Source: Clusia tigrina (lineage: Eukaryota > Arthropoda > Insecta > Diptera > Clusiidae). From it: a stretch of DNA of 64,000 nt. The first letter of the stretch is position 1, and every line of letters begins with the position of its first letter. The translations under genes and the position numbers were made by a program. Positions 63,767-64,000 of this stretch are shown in pieces. The notes beneath the pieces are model-generated. The model saw nothing but the letters and a program-made list of their open reading frames with translations, was not told the origin of the DNA and did not search any database. The stretch lies in NCBI GenBank assembly GCA_920105625.2, contig OV050032.1:98812542-98876541 (forward strand), in the 5' to 3' direction.

Positions 63767-64000
63767 TTACAAGCATTTGTATGTTGCAAACTTTGATAGG
63801 TGTAGGACGTACCGTGTAGAAGTTAGGACCATTTGAAGTTTTATCAGTGTTTGATTTGGGACTCTAGGGTAGCATAGCTTTGAGCGATGGCTTAATTTGA
63901 CAAGAGGCTCGAGAACTTTAATTTTACAAAATTTCAAGGTTTTATGACGCTCCAGTAAAACGTTACAAGCATTTGTAAGTTGCAAACTTTGATAGGTGTA

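Larger units (their letters stand above)
16085..64000. repeat. 196-bp satellite array, right segment
   Basis: The same 196-bp satellite resumes directly after the retroelement and runs to the window end, about 244 monomers in the same orientation as the left array. It restarts at ACAAGCATTTG, exactly where the left array stopped, so both segments were one array before insertion. Successive zones are dominated by different multi-monomer blocks: 16-22 kb, 22-27.8 kb, 27.6-34.3 kb, 33.4-39.5 kb, 40-49 kb, 49-55 kb and 55-64 kb. The blocks are recognised by shared indels and private substitutions. I see no host gene, transposon or other unique sequence in these 48 kb. Short reading frames, mostly on the minus strand, follow the repeat period and are not treated as genes. 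Confidence 0.97.

Noticed and set aside
398..63985. Dozens of 62-123-codon minus-strand reading frames with a shared MQHTNACNFLLERHKT-like start
   Set aside because: They recur with the satellite period. 196 is not divisible by 3, so each frame ends just after one monomer. Neither a splice pattern nor a known domain is visible, and lengths change with indels. They are a by-product of the repeat.
16085..64000. CENP-B-box-like motif in the satellite
   Set aside because: By eye I found no match to the conserved TTCG...A..CGGG pattern in the monomer, so no centromere claim is made from it.

Overview
The window is eukaryotic and almost entirely repetitive. About 57 kb is one tandem satellite with a 196-bp monomer, always in the same orientation, and it runs off both ends of the window. 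The satellite is interrupted once, at 9388-16084, by an LTR retrotransposon of the Bel/Pao superfamily. Bel/Pao elements are confined to animals, and the gag-pol reads like insect (BEL-type) copies. I therefore infer an insect, possibly a fly, and a centromeric, pericentromeric or other heterochromatic block. I do not recognise the satellite, and the sequence does not fix a species.

Layout. Left array: 1-9387, about 48 monomers. Retroelement: 9388-16084, with a 5' LTR at 9388-9798, a 3' LTR at 15655-16084, and a 5-bp target duplication ACAAG on both sides. Right array: 16085-64000, about 244 monomers. Both arrays are built from blocks of several monomers that were duplicated as units (higher-order repeats). 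Copies can be followed through private variants and indels, with offsets near 3903 then 3512 bp and 980 bp in the left array, and 2940, 1566, 4700, 3030, 3618, 3074 then 3270, 3506 then 2722, 3922 and 982 bp in the right array.

The retroelement has the usual order: gag domain, CCHC zinc knuckle, aspartic protease, reverse transcriptase, RNase H, integrase, polypurine tract, LTR, with no envelope gene. It is inactive: five in-frame stop codons, two frameshifts, and valine at the position where the first RNase H aspartate is expected. Its LTRs differ at about 9 aligned positions plus a 21-bp indel, so it inserted some time ago and has decayed since.

No host gene, conventional RNA gene, CRISPR array or bacterial feature is supported. 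The many roughly 72-codon reading frames on the minus strand of the satellite are by-products of the repeat. The points most worth following are the nested higher-order structure, the fused short monomers that tag it, and a weak tRNA-like A-box/B-box arrangement in each monomer.
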